Of a DNA stretch of 64,000 bases, positions 1-7,707 are shown in pieces. The translations under genes were made by a program, and so were the position numbers. Numbering within the stretch: position 1 is the stretch's first letter; the number at the start of each line of letters is the position of its first letter. Origin of the DNA: Metabacillus sp. B2-18 (GTDB taxonomy: Bacteria > Bacillota > Bacilli > Bacillales > Bacillaceae); contig NZ_CP088245.1 of assembly GCF_021117275.1 (NCBI RefSeq), forward strand, positions 4,129,501-4,193,500, written 5' to 3'. Below the pieces are notes generated by a model. It did no database searches, had not been told where the DNA came from, and saw only the letters and a program-made list of their open reading frames with translations.

Positions 1-10
1 AAAGAATTGA

Positions 11-43
11 AAAAACCACTAATCACAAGTGACTAGTGGTTTT
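11..43 (-). terminator. Intrinsic terminator after ktrB
   Basis: Ten-base arms (AAAACCACTA / TAGTGGTTTT) form a hairpin that is followed by a T-run on the minus strand. It lies just past the ktrB stop codon. The sequence is nearly symmetric, so it could act in both directions. Confidence 0.8.
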
Positions 44-45
44 AA

Positions 46-1365
46 TCATCCCGTTAAAATATCCTCCTGTGGATAACGAATCTTTTCTTTCGATGGACTC
101 GCGAGTGAGAACATTAACGTTAGCGGACCAATCTTCCCTAAAAACATAATAAAAATAATAATTTGTTTACCAGCAAACGTTAACATACCAGTTAATCCAG
201 TTGAGAGACCAACTGTTCCAAAAGCTGAGACAACCTCAAACATAATATCCAGAAACGATGCTTCTTTCTCCGTGATATTTAATAGAAGTATTCCAAGAAT
301 GACAAATACAATACTTATCATCGTGATAGCAAGTGCTTTTAAAATAAACGATGAATGGATGGTTCGTTTTGAAACAACTATATCATTTTTCCCTCTAAGA
401 AATGTGACCGTTGCAAGCCCAATAACTAATGCAGTTGTTAGCTTGATTCCACCACCTGTTGATCCACTGCCCGCTCCGATAAACATTAAAATAATAATAA
501 AAAAGATTGTTGTTTCATCTAAACCTCCCATATCTACCGTGTTAAACCCAGCTGTTCGTGGTGAAACCGCCTGAAAATACGATGCCCAAAGCTTGTCACC
601 TAGCGATAAACTACCAAGTGTTTGCGGGTTGCTGTATTCTACACAAAAGATAAAAAACATCGCGATAATGTTTAAGACCAATGTCCCTGTTACCATTAAT
701 TTTGTGTGTAATGATAATTTTTTGTACGATCTTTTCTTCCATACATCAACAAGGACAGTAAAGCCAATTCCGCCGACAATAAATAAAAATGAAATAACAA
801 TGTTAATGATTGGATCTCCAACATACTGAATTAAATTATCAGACCATAATGCGAACCCGGCGTTATTAAATGCTGATATGGAGTGAAAGAAGCTATAAAA
901 CAGTCCCTTTGCTAAACCAAATTGTGGTACCCAGCGAATTGCTAAAAATACCATTGCAATCATTTCAATAGTGATAGAGAAAATAAATAAGTACTTAACT
1001 AACTTAATAATGCCACCTACAGAGGTTTGATTCAACGCATGCTGCATTAACAGTCTTTCTTTTAGCCCTATTTTTTTACCAAGCATAATAAAAATTAATA
1101 CAGCAAATGACATAATTCCGAGCCCACCAACTTGTATTAAAAGGGCAATAATCAATTGACCAAATGTAGTAAAAGTTGTCCCTGGGTCAACAGTTGCTAA
1201 TCCAGTCACTGTCATGGCCGACGTTGCAATAAACAGAGCATCAATCCATTTGATATGGTCATGTGTTGAAAATGGTAGTTTTAGTAAAATTGTTCCTACC
1301 GTTATAGACACCACAAACACAACAATTAACAGCTGCGATGGATTTAGTTTAATAAATTTTTTCAT
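46..1365 (-). CDS. ktrB: KtrB/KtrD-type potassium channel subunit (TrkH family)
   Basis: This is the membrane pore of a Ktr potassium uptake system. It has the four pore-loop repeats of the family, visible as TVTGLATVD, SAFNNAGF, SPRTAGFNT and SAFGTVGL, each with the conserved glycine of the selectivity filter, set between pairs of hydrophobic helices. Its 439 residues are normal for the family. I start it at the ATG at 1365 (MKKFIKLNP), one base after the ktrA stop, because the 10 extra upstream codons lie inside ktrA. It forms an operon with ktrA and sits under the c-di-AMP riboswitch upstream of ktrA. Whether it is the high-affinity (B) or low-affinity (D) type cannot be told from sequence alone. 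Confidence 0.93.
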   Translation of the reverse strand: MKKFIKLNPSQLLIVVFVVSITVGTILLKLPFSTHDHIKWIDALFIATSAMTVTGLATVDPGTTFTTFGQLIIALLIQVGGLGIMSFAVLIFIMLGKKIGLKERLLMQHALNQTSVGGIIKLVKYLFIFSITIEMIAMVFLAIRWVPQFGLAKGLFYSFFHSISAFNNAGFALWSDNLIQYVGDPIINIVISFLFIVGGIGFTVLVDVWKKRSYKKLSLHTKLMVTGTLVLNIIAMFFIFCVEYSNPQTLGSLSLGDKLWASYFQAVSPRTAGFNTVDMGGLDETTIFFIIILMFIGAGSGSTGGGIKLTTALVIGLATVTFLRGKNDIVVSKRTIHSSFILKALAITMISIVFVILGILLLNITEKEASFLDIMFEVVSAFGTVGLSTGLTGMLTFAGKQIIIFIMFLGKIGPLTLMFSLASPSKEKIRYPQEDILTG

Positions 1366-1366
1366 A

Positions 1367-2023
1367 TTACATCCCATACTCTTCGAAATCAACAATATCT
1401 TTATTTTTACCGATTATTAACAAAACATCACCGAGCGTAATTTTCTCATCAGCACCAGGTGATACAAAAATTTCTTCTCCCCTTTGAATGCCGACAATAT
1501 TACATCCATACTTTGAACGTATATCCAGATCTAAAAGTGTTTTATTACACAATTTTTTTGTAGCTACGACCTCTACCATGCTGTATTCTCTTGATAATTC
1601 AATATAATCGATCATTTTTTCAGAAATAATATGATGAGCAATTCGTTTGGCCATATCTCTTTCAGGATGTATAACACGATTCACGCCAATTTTATCTAAT
1701 ACCTTTTGGTGGTAGTCATTCTGAGCTTTAGCCCAAACCTGTGGAATCCCTAATTCCTTTAAAATTAATGAGGTCAGTATACTCGCTTCAATATCATCAC
1801 CAAATGATACAAATGCATGATCCACATTTCGTACACCTAACTGCTTTAGAATTGTTTCATCTATCGCGTTGGCTCTTACGGCATGTGTTGCATAGGCAGC
1901 ATATTGCTGAACCTTTTCTTCACTTTTGTCAATTGCGAGCACTTCAATTCCGAGCTCGTGAAACTCTTTCACAAGGCTTCCACCAAAACGTCCTAAACCA
2001 AATACAGCGAACTGCTTTTTCAC
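1367..2023 (-). CDS. ktrA: KtrA/KtrC-type RCK gating subunit of potassium channel
   Basis: This cytosolic ring-forming subunit gates KtrB in response to nucleotides and c-di-AMP. The N-terminal RCK_N Rossmann domain carries GLGRFGGS, and the C-terminal RCK_C domain follows (about residues 135-218). It resembles B. subtilis KtrC through the stretch HPERDMAKRIAHHI. The open frame extends to a TTG at 2041, but a GAAGGA Shine-Dalgarno sits 6-7 bases before the GTG at 2023, which gives VKKQFAVFG and the usual length of 218 residues. It is the first gene of the ktrAB operon. Confidence 0.93.
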   Translation of the reverse strand: MKKQFAVFGLGRFGGSLVKEFHELGIEVLAIDKSEEKVQQYAAYATHAVRANAIDETILKQLGVRNVDHAFVSFGDDIEASILTSLILKELGIPQVWAKAQNDYHQKVLDKIGVNRVIHPERDMAKRIAHHIISEKMIDYIELSREYSMVEVVATKKLCNKTLLDLDIRSKYGCNIVGIQRGEEIFVSPGADEKITLGDVLLIIGKNKDIVDFEEYGM

Positions 2024-2112
2024 CAAAATTCCTTCTTTCAATATAAAAGTATAAAAGCTATCTTAGCTACCGTTATCGTTTAGTTATGCCTGTTGCCATC
2101 AATATTATTGCA

Positions 2113-2145
2113 CAAAAAAAACACAAAGGTATTGAACCCCTGTGT
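2113..2145 (-). terminator. Riboswitch-controlled attenuator upstream of ktrA
   Basis: On the minus strand ACACAGGGG pairs with CCTTTGTGT (with G-U pairs), followed by at least seven T. It lies between the c-di-AMP aptamer and ktrA, the position of the expression platform. Ligand-bound ydaO-class aptamers are known to favour termination. Confidence 0.85.
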
Positions 2146-2159
2146 CTGTATTTAGGCAC

Positions 2160-2306
2160 ATGTTCATCCCTTCAACGCTGACGAGGTTAGCTGTCGGATT
2201 CGGGCAAAAGAGATTAGCCCTACAAACGCAAAAAACGTTTGATTCACCCCAAGTCAAATTTGACATCTTTCATGGGTCCCCCGCTCCTACTTATAGGATT
2301 AAGCGA
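2160..2306 (-). promoter_or_regulatory. c-di-AMP riboswitch (ydaO/yuaA class)
   Basis: Read on the minus strand, the segment contains the conserved blocks of this class in order: GCGGGGGACCCA, CTTGGGGTGAATC, a variable hairpin, TAGGGCTAATCTCTTTTGCC, CGAATCCGACAGCTAACCTC and GTCAGCGTT. These are the conserved blocks I recall from the B. subtilis ydaO and yuaA (ktrA) leaders. Its placement upstream of an attenuator and ktrAB agrees with the known role: high c-di-AMP turns off potassium import. Confidence 0.93.
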
Positions 2307-2523
2307 TTATTGATACTCTATTCTATTTTTATGTTTAATCTATAAAAACTAGCATAAGCAAAAACTTAACGATTATGAATGTTATCTTACTCCTCTAAGT
2401 ATTTGGTCGTAAAGTATTAAATTTTTCTTTAAAAGACGAAATTTGAATAAAAGAACTCGTTTAACCGTTTACAAATATATTTTACTTAATCACTCTTTTT
2501 ATTTCACTTTTATACATGCACCT

Positions 2524-2561
2524 ACAAAAAAAGAGACAATCCAGATAGTTTGTCTCTTTTT
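2524..2561 (-). terminator. Intrinsic terminator after tatA
   Basis: AAAAAGAGACAA and TTGTCTCTTTTT form a near-perfect hairpin with A- and T-runs on both sides. It sits 4 bases past the tatA stop and probably works in both directions. Confidence 0.8.
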
Positions 2562-2564
2562 GCT

Positions 2565-2744
2565 TTATTCTTTATTGTTTTTAACCGAAGAGTCGTCATC
2601 ATCGATCAGACCCTTTGTTGCATTTTTAAATTCTCTTAATGTTTTACCGGCTGCTCTACCAAGGGCAGGTAATTTATTTGGTCCAAATAATAATAGTGCG
2701 ACAAAGATAATGAGAAAAATTTCTCCAAAGCCTAAGTTCATCAT
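2565..2744 (-). CDS. tatA: Twin-arginine translocase subunit TatA
   Basis: This 59-residue protein begins MMNLGFGEIFLIIIFVALLL, a single N-terminal membrane helix. The hinge FGPNKLPALGRAAGKTLREFK follows, with the conserved FG, LP and the amphipathic helix of TatA. The tail is short and acidic (GLIDDDDSS). TatA oligomerises to pass folded proteins through the membrane. An AGAAAGAAG ribosome binding site precedes two tandem ATG codons at 2744 and 2741. No tatC lies nearby, so it must work with a TatC encoded elsewhere. Confidence 0.9.
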   Translation of the reverse strand: MMNLGFGEIFLIIFVALLLFGPNKLPALGRAAGKTLREFKNATKGLIDDDDSSVKNNKE

Positions 2745-2821
2745 TGAACACTTCTTTCTAAAAGAATGATAGAAACATCTTTTAAAGTATAATGCATTAT
2801 TTCGGAGATAGCAAAATAGAT

Positions 2822-3978
2822 TTAAGATGTTTTTCTCACTTGCACATAGAAAAATACTGATAAAAATAAAGCTAGAAATAACGAAAAAGGAACAAGAAGC
2901 AACAGATGCTTATTTCCACTTTCCTTCTCTTTTACTTCGTCTGCAACGACAACTTTACTTTCCATTTTTTTATTTGGTTGTTCACTTTGTATTTTTGTAA
3001 GCGTAATCTTTTTGATAGATCTACCATTGTCCCCGCTCATTTCAAGTTCTCCAGCAGCACTAACTTCTTTTGTAACGATTTCTCCTATATGTTTTGTAAT
3101 ATACTCATCTTGATTAAGAACATATCTGTTGTCTAAGTTATCTTTAAAATGTTCATTTGCCATAACCAATTCAGTTTCAAAATTTTGGAACCCATAATCA
3201 AGCAATGTGACATAGCATTTAATGTAACAGCTATTAAACTAATTTTTTCACGGTTTGCAGTTGTTACTAGTGTAAATCCTGATTCCTGTACAAATCCATT
3301 TTTGCCACCAGAAATACCTTCATACTCTTTATCTCGAACCATTTCATGATGGTTTACAATGGTTGTATCCCATGTTTGACCGTCCCAGGCTAATTCACTA
3401 GTTTGAAATATCTCCATAAACGTTTCATTTTTCATTGCGTATCGAGTAATTTTTGCCATATCTTCAGCAGTTGTCATGTGTTCTGGATCATAAAGTCCAT
3501 GAGGATTTTTAAATATTGTGTGCTGTACGCCAATTTCCTCTTTTAAATAAGAATTAAAATCAATAATAAACTCATCAATCGTTCCACTTAAATGTTCAGC
3601 TATTGCCACCCCTGCGTCATTACCAGAGTTTATAACCAGACCTTGAATTAATTTTATTAAAGGGACCTGCTCATCAACCTCTAGATAAACACGTGTACCA
3701 TCCACATTTCTGGCATTCTCACTAACTGTCACAATATCTTCTAAATGACCTTTTTCAATTGCATAAATCGCTGTCGCAATCTTTGTAATGCTGGCAGGCG
3801 GCATTTGTACCTGACTATTTTTTTCATATATTGTTTGACCTGACTGGGCATCTAGTAGAATGAATGATTCGCTATAAAGTGGTAAATCTTGATTTTCTAA
3901 AGCAGAAATACTATTTGGTATAAATATTGTCCATACTAACAGAATGAAAAAAACAGATTTTATTTTGTTTTTTATCAT
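2822..3978 (-). pseudogene. D-alanyl-D-alanine carboxypeptidase (PBP5/DacF type), frameshifted
   Basis: The first frame (3978 down to 3133) has a signal peptide, the SxxK motif in PPASITKIATA, the SxN motif as INSGNDAG, and the third box as GGKNGF where KTG is usual. The second frame (from 3205 to 2822) continues with LDYGFQNFETE, a juxtamembrane beta-rich domain and a C-terminal anchor (LLLLVPFSLFLALFLSVFFY). Together they make one class A low-molecular-mass PBP that trims peptidoglycan stem peptides. The join falls near 3195-3215: after VTLNA roughly 8-10 family residues are missing before LLDYGF and the frame changes, so a small deletion is likely. It may be a real pseudogene or an assembly error. 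Start ATG has a GGAG site. Confidence 0.85.
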
Positions 3979-4076
3979 GTTGTTACTCCTATCAAATTTA
4001 TGTTCTATTCCATATTAGCATAACAAGTAAAAGATTAAGAGAGCAATGTAAGGTTTTAGTAATTGATTCTTTATTA

Positions 4077-4105
4077 TTGACTCTTTTAAAAAGACAGTAT
4101 ATAAT
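4077..4105 (+). promoter_or_regulatory. Sigma-A promoter of the TetR-SMR operon
   Basis: TTGACT and TATAAT are separated by exactly 17 bases, 35 bases before the TetR start codon. The short leader leaves no room for a guanidine riboswitch, which precedes some SMR pairs. Confidence 0.75.
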
Positions 4106-4139
4106 TTGAAACTGACGAACGTAAGGAAGGTTGATCACT

Positions 4140-4706
4140 ATGTCAGCAATTGAAATAAAACATTCTGCATTACAACAATTCGCCATGCATGGTTATGATG
4201 GTACCTCACTATCATTAATAGCAAACGACGTTGGGATAAAAAAGCAATCTATTTATTCTCATTTCACAAACAAAGATGAATTATTTCTGACCATCTTAGC
4301 TGAGGTAATTGAAGATGAGAAAAACTACCTCCTCACTTACTTTTCAGAAAATGAAAAACTTGAATTAAGGTCGAAGCTCTATCATTTTTTGACAAACAGT
4401 TGTCAAAGGTATGAAAGAGAAGCTTCAATGAAATTTTTATTAAGAAACGGGTATTTACCTCCGTCACATTTACATGGACAAGTGATGGACAGCCTTTATT
4501 CCTATTACGATGAAGTTGAATCAATCGTTATCAATAATTTACAAAGTCATCAGCCTGAATTAGCATTTCCATTAAAAGAGGTGGCTGTTTCATATATCGG
4601 ACTATTCGATTCTTTATTAATCGAGCTTCTATATGGTGGATTTGAACGTTTTCAGCGACGGTTAAATGCTTGTTGGAATATTTATTGGAAAGGTATATCC
4701 AACTAA
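4140..4706 (+). CDS. TetR/AcrR family transcriptional regulator
   Basis: The N-terminal helix-turn-helix is typical of TetR (FAMHGYDGTSLSLIANDVGIKKQSIYSHFTNKDELF, about residues 12-46). A divergent ligand-binding domain fills the rest of 188 residues. It most likely represses itself and the SMR pump genes that follow on the same transcript, like yvdT before yvdSR in B. subtilis. A TTG at 4131 also opens the frame, but AAGGAAGG ends directly before it. The ATG at 4140 has correct spacing of 9 bases and is preferred. Confidence 0.88.
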   Translation: MSAIEIKHSALQQFAMHGYDGTSLSLIANDVGIKKQSIYSHFTNKDELFLTILAEVIEDEKNYLLTYFSENEKLELRSKLYHFLTNSCQRYEREASMKFLLRNGYLPPSHLHGQVMDSLYSYYDEVESIVINNLQSHQPELAFPLKEVAVSYIGLFDSLLIELLYGGFERFQRRLNACWNIYWKGISN

Positions 4707-4721
4707 AGGAGGATAAGACAT

Positions 4722-5069
4722 ATGGGCAAATATTGGTTTCTTGTTTATTTTGCCGTTATTTTTGAAGTTAGTTGGGTAACAGGCTTAAAACATGCTAACA
4801 GTACGCTTGCATGGATCATGACTGTTATATCAATTCTTATTAGTTTTTATCTATTAATTCAGGCAACGAATCGACTGCCGATTAGCACTGTTTATGCTGT
4901 ATTCACCGGATTAGGAGCTACTGGAACTGTTATTATTGAACTTCTCTTTTTTAGTCATGAAATTAACTGGGTTAAAGTTGGACTTTGTGCAATCTTAATT
5001 GCAGGGGTTGTTGGTCTGAAAATGGTGACAGACGATCACCAAACCCCTTCTTCGAAAGGAGAGATTTAA
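4722..5069 (+). CDS. SMR multidrug/guanidinium exporter subunit A
   Basis: This is a 115-residue, four-helix small multidrug resistance protein. The conserved membrane glutamate lies in helix 1 (FAVIFEVSWVTGLKHA), and YAVFTGLGATGT is the helix 3 signature. The C-tail is longer than in the partner, as in YkkC/YvdS. It has a strong AAAGGAGG site and is translationally linked to the next gene. Paired SMR proteins usually form heterodimers. The substrate cannot be told from sequence. Confidence 0.88.
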   Translation: MGKYWFLVYFAVIFEVSWVTGLKHANSTLAWIMTVISILISFYLLIQATNRLPISTVYAVFTGLGATGTVIIELLFFSHEINWVKVGLCAILIAGVVGLKMVTDDHQTPSSKGEI

Positions 5070-5389
5070 TGATGGACTGGTTATTCCTTATTTTAGCTGG
5101 CCTTTGTGAAGTTGCTGGTGTTGCTGCGATCGCCCGATTTAATATGCAAAAAAGTTGGCTTAATGCATTTTTTCTAGCTTTAGGTTTTGGTACTAGCTTT
5201 TTCTTTCTGACCATAGCTATGCAAACTATTTCAATGGGAACAGCCTATGCTGTCTGGACGGGAATCGGAACAGTTGGCAGTACATTGTTTGGCATCTTCT
5301 TTTTAGGAGAACCTGCTGGGTGGAAGAGATTATTATTTATCTCAATGATTATTTCAGCAACAATTGGTCTGAAATTTATACCGTCTTAG
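5069..5389 (+). CDS. SMR multidrug exporter subunit B
   Basis: This is the second subunit of the SMR pair, 106 residues with four helices. The conserved glutamate lies in LAGLCEVAGVAAI and the signature is YAVWTGIGTVGST. Its ATG at 5069 shares a base with the stop of the first SMR gene (TAATG), and a second in-frame ATG lies at 5072. The open frame extends further upstream only inside the neighbouring gene. It ends just before a hairpin terminator. Confidence 0.88.
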   Translation: MMDWLFLILAGLCEVAGVAAIARFNMQKSWLNAFFLALGFGTSFFFLTIAMQTISMGTAYAVWTGIGTVGSTLFGIFFLGEPAGWKRLLFISMIISATIGLKFIPS

Positions 5390-5400
5390 ACGTTAGAAAT

Positions 5401-5425
5401 AGGCAGTGCATCTGATGCACTGCCT
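5401..5425. terminator. Bidirectional hairpin between SMR operon and DUF2935 gene
   Basis: AGGCAGTGCA and TGCACTGCCT form a perfect 10-bp stem between two convergent genes. T-rich sequence follows on both strands but is modest. Confidence 0.65.
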
Positions 5426-5430
5426 TAACT

Positions 5431-6228
5431 TTATCTTCTAGGTTTAGTCGGATCACAATTTGGCTTTTCTGTATTTGAAGCTTCTGCAACCTTCATTAAG
5501 TAATAGCATTCTTCCCTCATCATATGATCTGCCATTAGTGGGGAAAAGGTACTAAGCATTTCATTATTTAATTCCATTTCCTCTATTTCCGCTAAAAAGC
5601 CTCTAAATAATTCAATCTCCAGCTTTACATCTTTATTCATTTTGGTTAAGGCTGGGAATGAGTCCACATTTGCTCGTAAATAACCTGATAATTCTACTGC
5701 TTTTAAATAAAAATCCTCGAAGTCTTTTGTAAAAACATCACTCTTTTGCTTTAATTGCTTTTCAGCTCTGTCTAGTGTGTCCGAAATAGCTCCTGCATGT
5801 CCTGCAGCATCTAACAACCACAATAAATGGTGATGAAGCTCGTGAAAGATTGGTGGCTTCTCCTTCTTTTTCAAATAAGAAAGAACCAATAAATATTCTT
5901 CAAGCTCATTGACCATATGATTTATAAATGAAGGTGGAAGATGTATGGTCATTTTTTCAACGAGATGTCTTTCAATAATAGAGAGCTTAAACTTACGAAG
6001 TTCTTTTGCATATTCTTCAGCTTCTAATGTTAATGCAACAAAGTTCGTTTGTTCTCTTGATTTTTTTAATAATGTGTCAAATATATCTTTAAATTCCTTT
6101 GCCTTCTCTATATCCTTCTGCTCATTTACTGACAAAGCATTTAAAATAAACCGTGCATGATCTCCAAGAACTTGTAGCCAAAACTGATGTTCAAACGCTG
6201 CCGCTTGCTCATATGTTTTCATCTTCAT
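5431..6228 (-). CDS. DUF2935 family helical protein
   Basis: This 265-residue protein is almost wholly helical and made of two similar bundles: residues about 8-130 begin AFEHQFWLQVLGDHARFIL, and residues about 140-260 contain HELHHHLLWLLDAAGHAG. The spaced Glu and His residues (EHQFW, DHARF, HHHLLW, H in LMADHMMREECYY) look like a di-metal or metal-binding site, which is an inference. Proteins of this family occur in Bacillus and Clostridium and have no proven function. It is convergent with the SMR operon and divergent from Mn catalase. Confidence 0.85.
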   Translation of the reverse strand: MKMKTYEQAAAFEHQFWLQVLGDHARFILNALSVNEQKDIEKAKEFKDIFDTLLKKSREQTNFVALTLEAEEYAKELRKFKLSIIERHLVEKMTIHLPPSFINHMVNELEEYLLVLSYLKKKEKPPIFHELHHHLLWLLDAAGHAGAISDTLDRAEKQLKQKSDVFTKDFEDFYLKAVELSGYLRANVDSFPALTKMNKDVKLEIELFRGFLAEIEEMELNNEMLSTFSPLMADHMMREECYYLMKVAEASNTEKPNCDPTKPRR

Positions 6229-6301
6229 CCTCTCCCCTATCGTTATTCCTTAAACTTTATGACTAAAGGGCTTGTATTAGTAAATAAACCTGAAAAAAGC
6301 A

Positions 6302-6331
6302 GCATATCCTCCTTGATGAAGAATATACATA
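6302..6331 (+). promoter_or_regulatory. Possible sigma-E-type sporulation promoter of Mn catalase
   Basis: GCATATC and TATACATA are separated by 15 bases, close to the mother-cell sigma-E pattern. It lies about 40 bases before the catalase ATG. Related CotJC/YdbD catalases are spore-associated, which fits, but the match is only partial. Confidence 0.35.
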
Positions 6332-6368
6332 ACCATGTTCATACCAAAAAAATGAGGAGGGTTTCTTC

Positions 6369-7193
6369 ATGTTTTATCACATCAAGGAACTTCAATACAA
6401 TGCGAAACCCGATCGTCCAGATGCCGTTTATGCAAAAAAACTTCAGGAAATATTAGGTGGTCAATACGGAGAGATTTCTGTTGCGATGCAATACTTATTT
6501 CAAGGTTGGGGAACAAGATGTCCTGGTAAATATAAAGATATGCTTCTAGATATTGGTACTGAGGAGCTTGCACATATTGAAATGCTCGCCACAATGATTG
6601 GCAGGTTACTTGATAACGCTCCACTTAAGGACCAAGAGGAAGCAGCAAAAGATCCAGTTATTGAAGCGGTTCTTGGCGGAATGAATCCACAGCATGCCAT
6701 TGTAGCTGGATTAGGTGCTCTCCCAGTCAATAGTGTTGGTGTCCCATGGCAAGGAGCTTACATCATTGCTAGTGGTAACTTATTAGCTGATTTTAGAGCA
6801 AATTTAAATGCTGAGTCACAAGGTAGGCTTCAAGCAGTACGTTTATATGAAGCAACAGATGATCGTGGCGTTAAGGATATGCTTTCGTTTTTAATAGCTA
6901 GAGATAGAATGCACCAAAATCAATGGTTGGCTGCGATTGCTGAATTAGAGGCCAAGGAAGGAAAGACTGTACCTAGTACATTCCCTATTAATCTTGAAGC
7001 ACAGCAATTTTCTTATAAATTTATGAATCTTTCAAGAGGAGAAGAAAGTGCTAAGGGACGTTGGGCGAGCGGTCCAAGTATGGATGGTCAAGGTGTATTC
7101 GAATACGTTCAACACCCACAGCCACATGCACCAAAACCAATTCCACGCCCAGCACCACCTGTTTATCATGACACTCCTCCAGGAGCCTGTTAA
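6369..7193 (+). CDS. Manganese catalase
   Basis: This non-haem catalase has a dimanganese centre. The ligand pattern of the ferritin-like bundle is visible: E in GEISVAMQY, EELAHIE (Glu and His), E in LNAESQGR, and DRMHQ. The C-terminal tail is rich in Pro and His (HPQPHAPKPIPRPAPP), as in other Bacillus family members. Length is 274 residues, similar to B. subtilis YdbD. It destroys hydrogen peroxide; spore-coat relatives of the CotJC type suggest a role in the spore or in stationary phase. A GAGGAGG site precedes the ATG. It is monocistronic and closed by a strong terminator. Confidence 0.92.
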   Translation: MFYHIKELQYNAKPDRPDAVYAKKLQEILGGQYGEISVAMQYLFQGWGTRCPGKYKDMLLDIGTEELAHIEMLATMIGRLLDNAPLKDQEEAAKDPVIEAVLGGMNPQHAIVAGLGALPVNSVGVPWQGAYIIASGNLLADFRANLNAESQGRLQAVRLYEATDDRGVKDMLSFLIARDRMHQNQWLAAIAELEAKEGKTVPSTFPINLEAQQFSYKFMNLSRGEESAKGRWASGPSMDGQGVFEYVQHPQPHAPKPIPRPAPPVYHDTPPGAC

Positions 7194-7237
7194 AAAACAT
7201 GAGGCAATCGGTACATTCCGATTGCCTCATGTTTTTT
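7192..7237 (+). terminator. Intrinsic terminator after Mn catalase
   Basis: A perfect 20-bp stem (AAAAAACATGAGGCAATCGG and its complement) around a 6-base loop ends in a T-run. Its symmetry suggests it also stops the convergent acetyltransferase transcript. Confidence 0.92.
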
Positions 7238-7246
7238 CGTAAAAAG

Positions 7247-7687
7247 TTAATGAAAAATATGTCTTTCCCAGTACATCATAAGCTCGTCTTCTTCCACTTT
7301 TGTCATAGATAACTTTTCTAGAACTTTAATAGAAGCAGTATTGGTCTTTAAGCATTCTGCTATCACCTTTTGTACTTCTCCTGATTTGAAGGCCCAATTA
7401 AGGAGTGCTTCAACCGCTTCAGCTGCATACCCTTTTCCTTGTACTTCTTTTAATATTCCATATCCTACTTCCACGATACCATTTTCAGGTTTTCCTTTAA
7501 ATCCAATATCGCCGATCAATTGTTCATCATCTTTACGAAAAACGAGCCATACTCCCCAGCCTTTGAGATCAGAATCTACTTCTACTTCTTCCAAGTAGTG
7601 CTGAACATGTGGACCTCTGTCCATCTCCACTGGTAATAATTCCTCTTCACAGGGTTTAATTATTAATCGGTTCGTTACAATTTCCAT
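7247..7687 (-). CDS. GNAT family N-acetyltransferase (RimJ/RimL-like)
   Basis: The 146-residue protein follows the acetyltransferase_3 pattern: an N-terminal strand TNRLIIKPC, the central GDIGFKG and VEVGYGI strands, and the acetyl-CoA loop EVQGKGYAAEAVEALLNWAF. The late stretch VIAECLKTNTASIKVLEKLSM is typical of RimJ-like enzymes. The substrate, a protein N-terminus or a small amine, cannot be told. It is a single gene lying 20 bases downstream of the PAS kinase on the same strand and could be read through from it. Confidence 0.85.
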   Translation of the reverse strand: MEIVTNRLIIKPCEEELLPVEMDRGPHVQHYLEEVEVDSDLKGWGVWLVFRKDDEQLIGDIGFKGKPENGIVEVGYGILKEVQGKGYAAEAVEALLNWAFKSGEVQKVIAECLKTNTASIKVLEKLSMTKVEEDELMMYWERHIFH

Positions 7688-7707
7688 GTCTTTTCCTCTT
7701 CCTTTGA

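Noticed and set aside
2443..2769. A 108-codon plus-strand frame
   Set aside because: The opposite strand encodes TatA here, and the frame runs through the tatA terminator.
4000..4140. Guanidine-I riboswitch before the SMR pair
   Set aside because: The promoter is only 35 bases from the TetR start and no aptamer blocks are visible; regulation is better explained by TetR.
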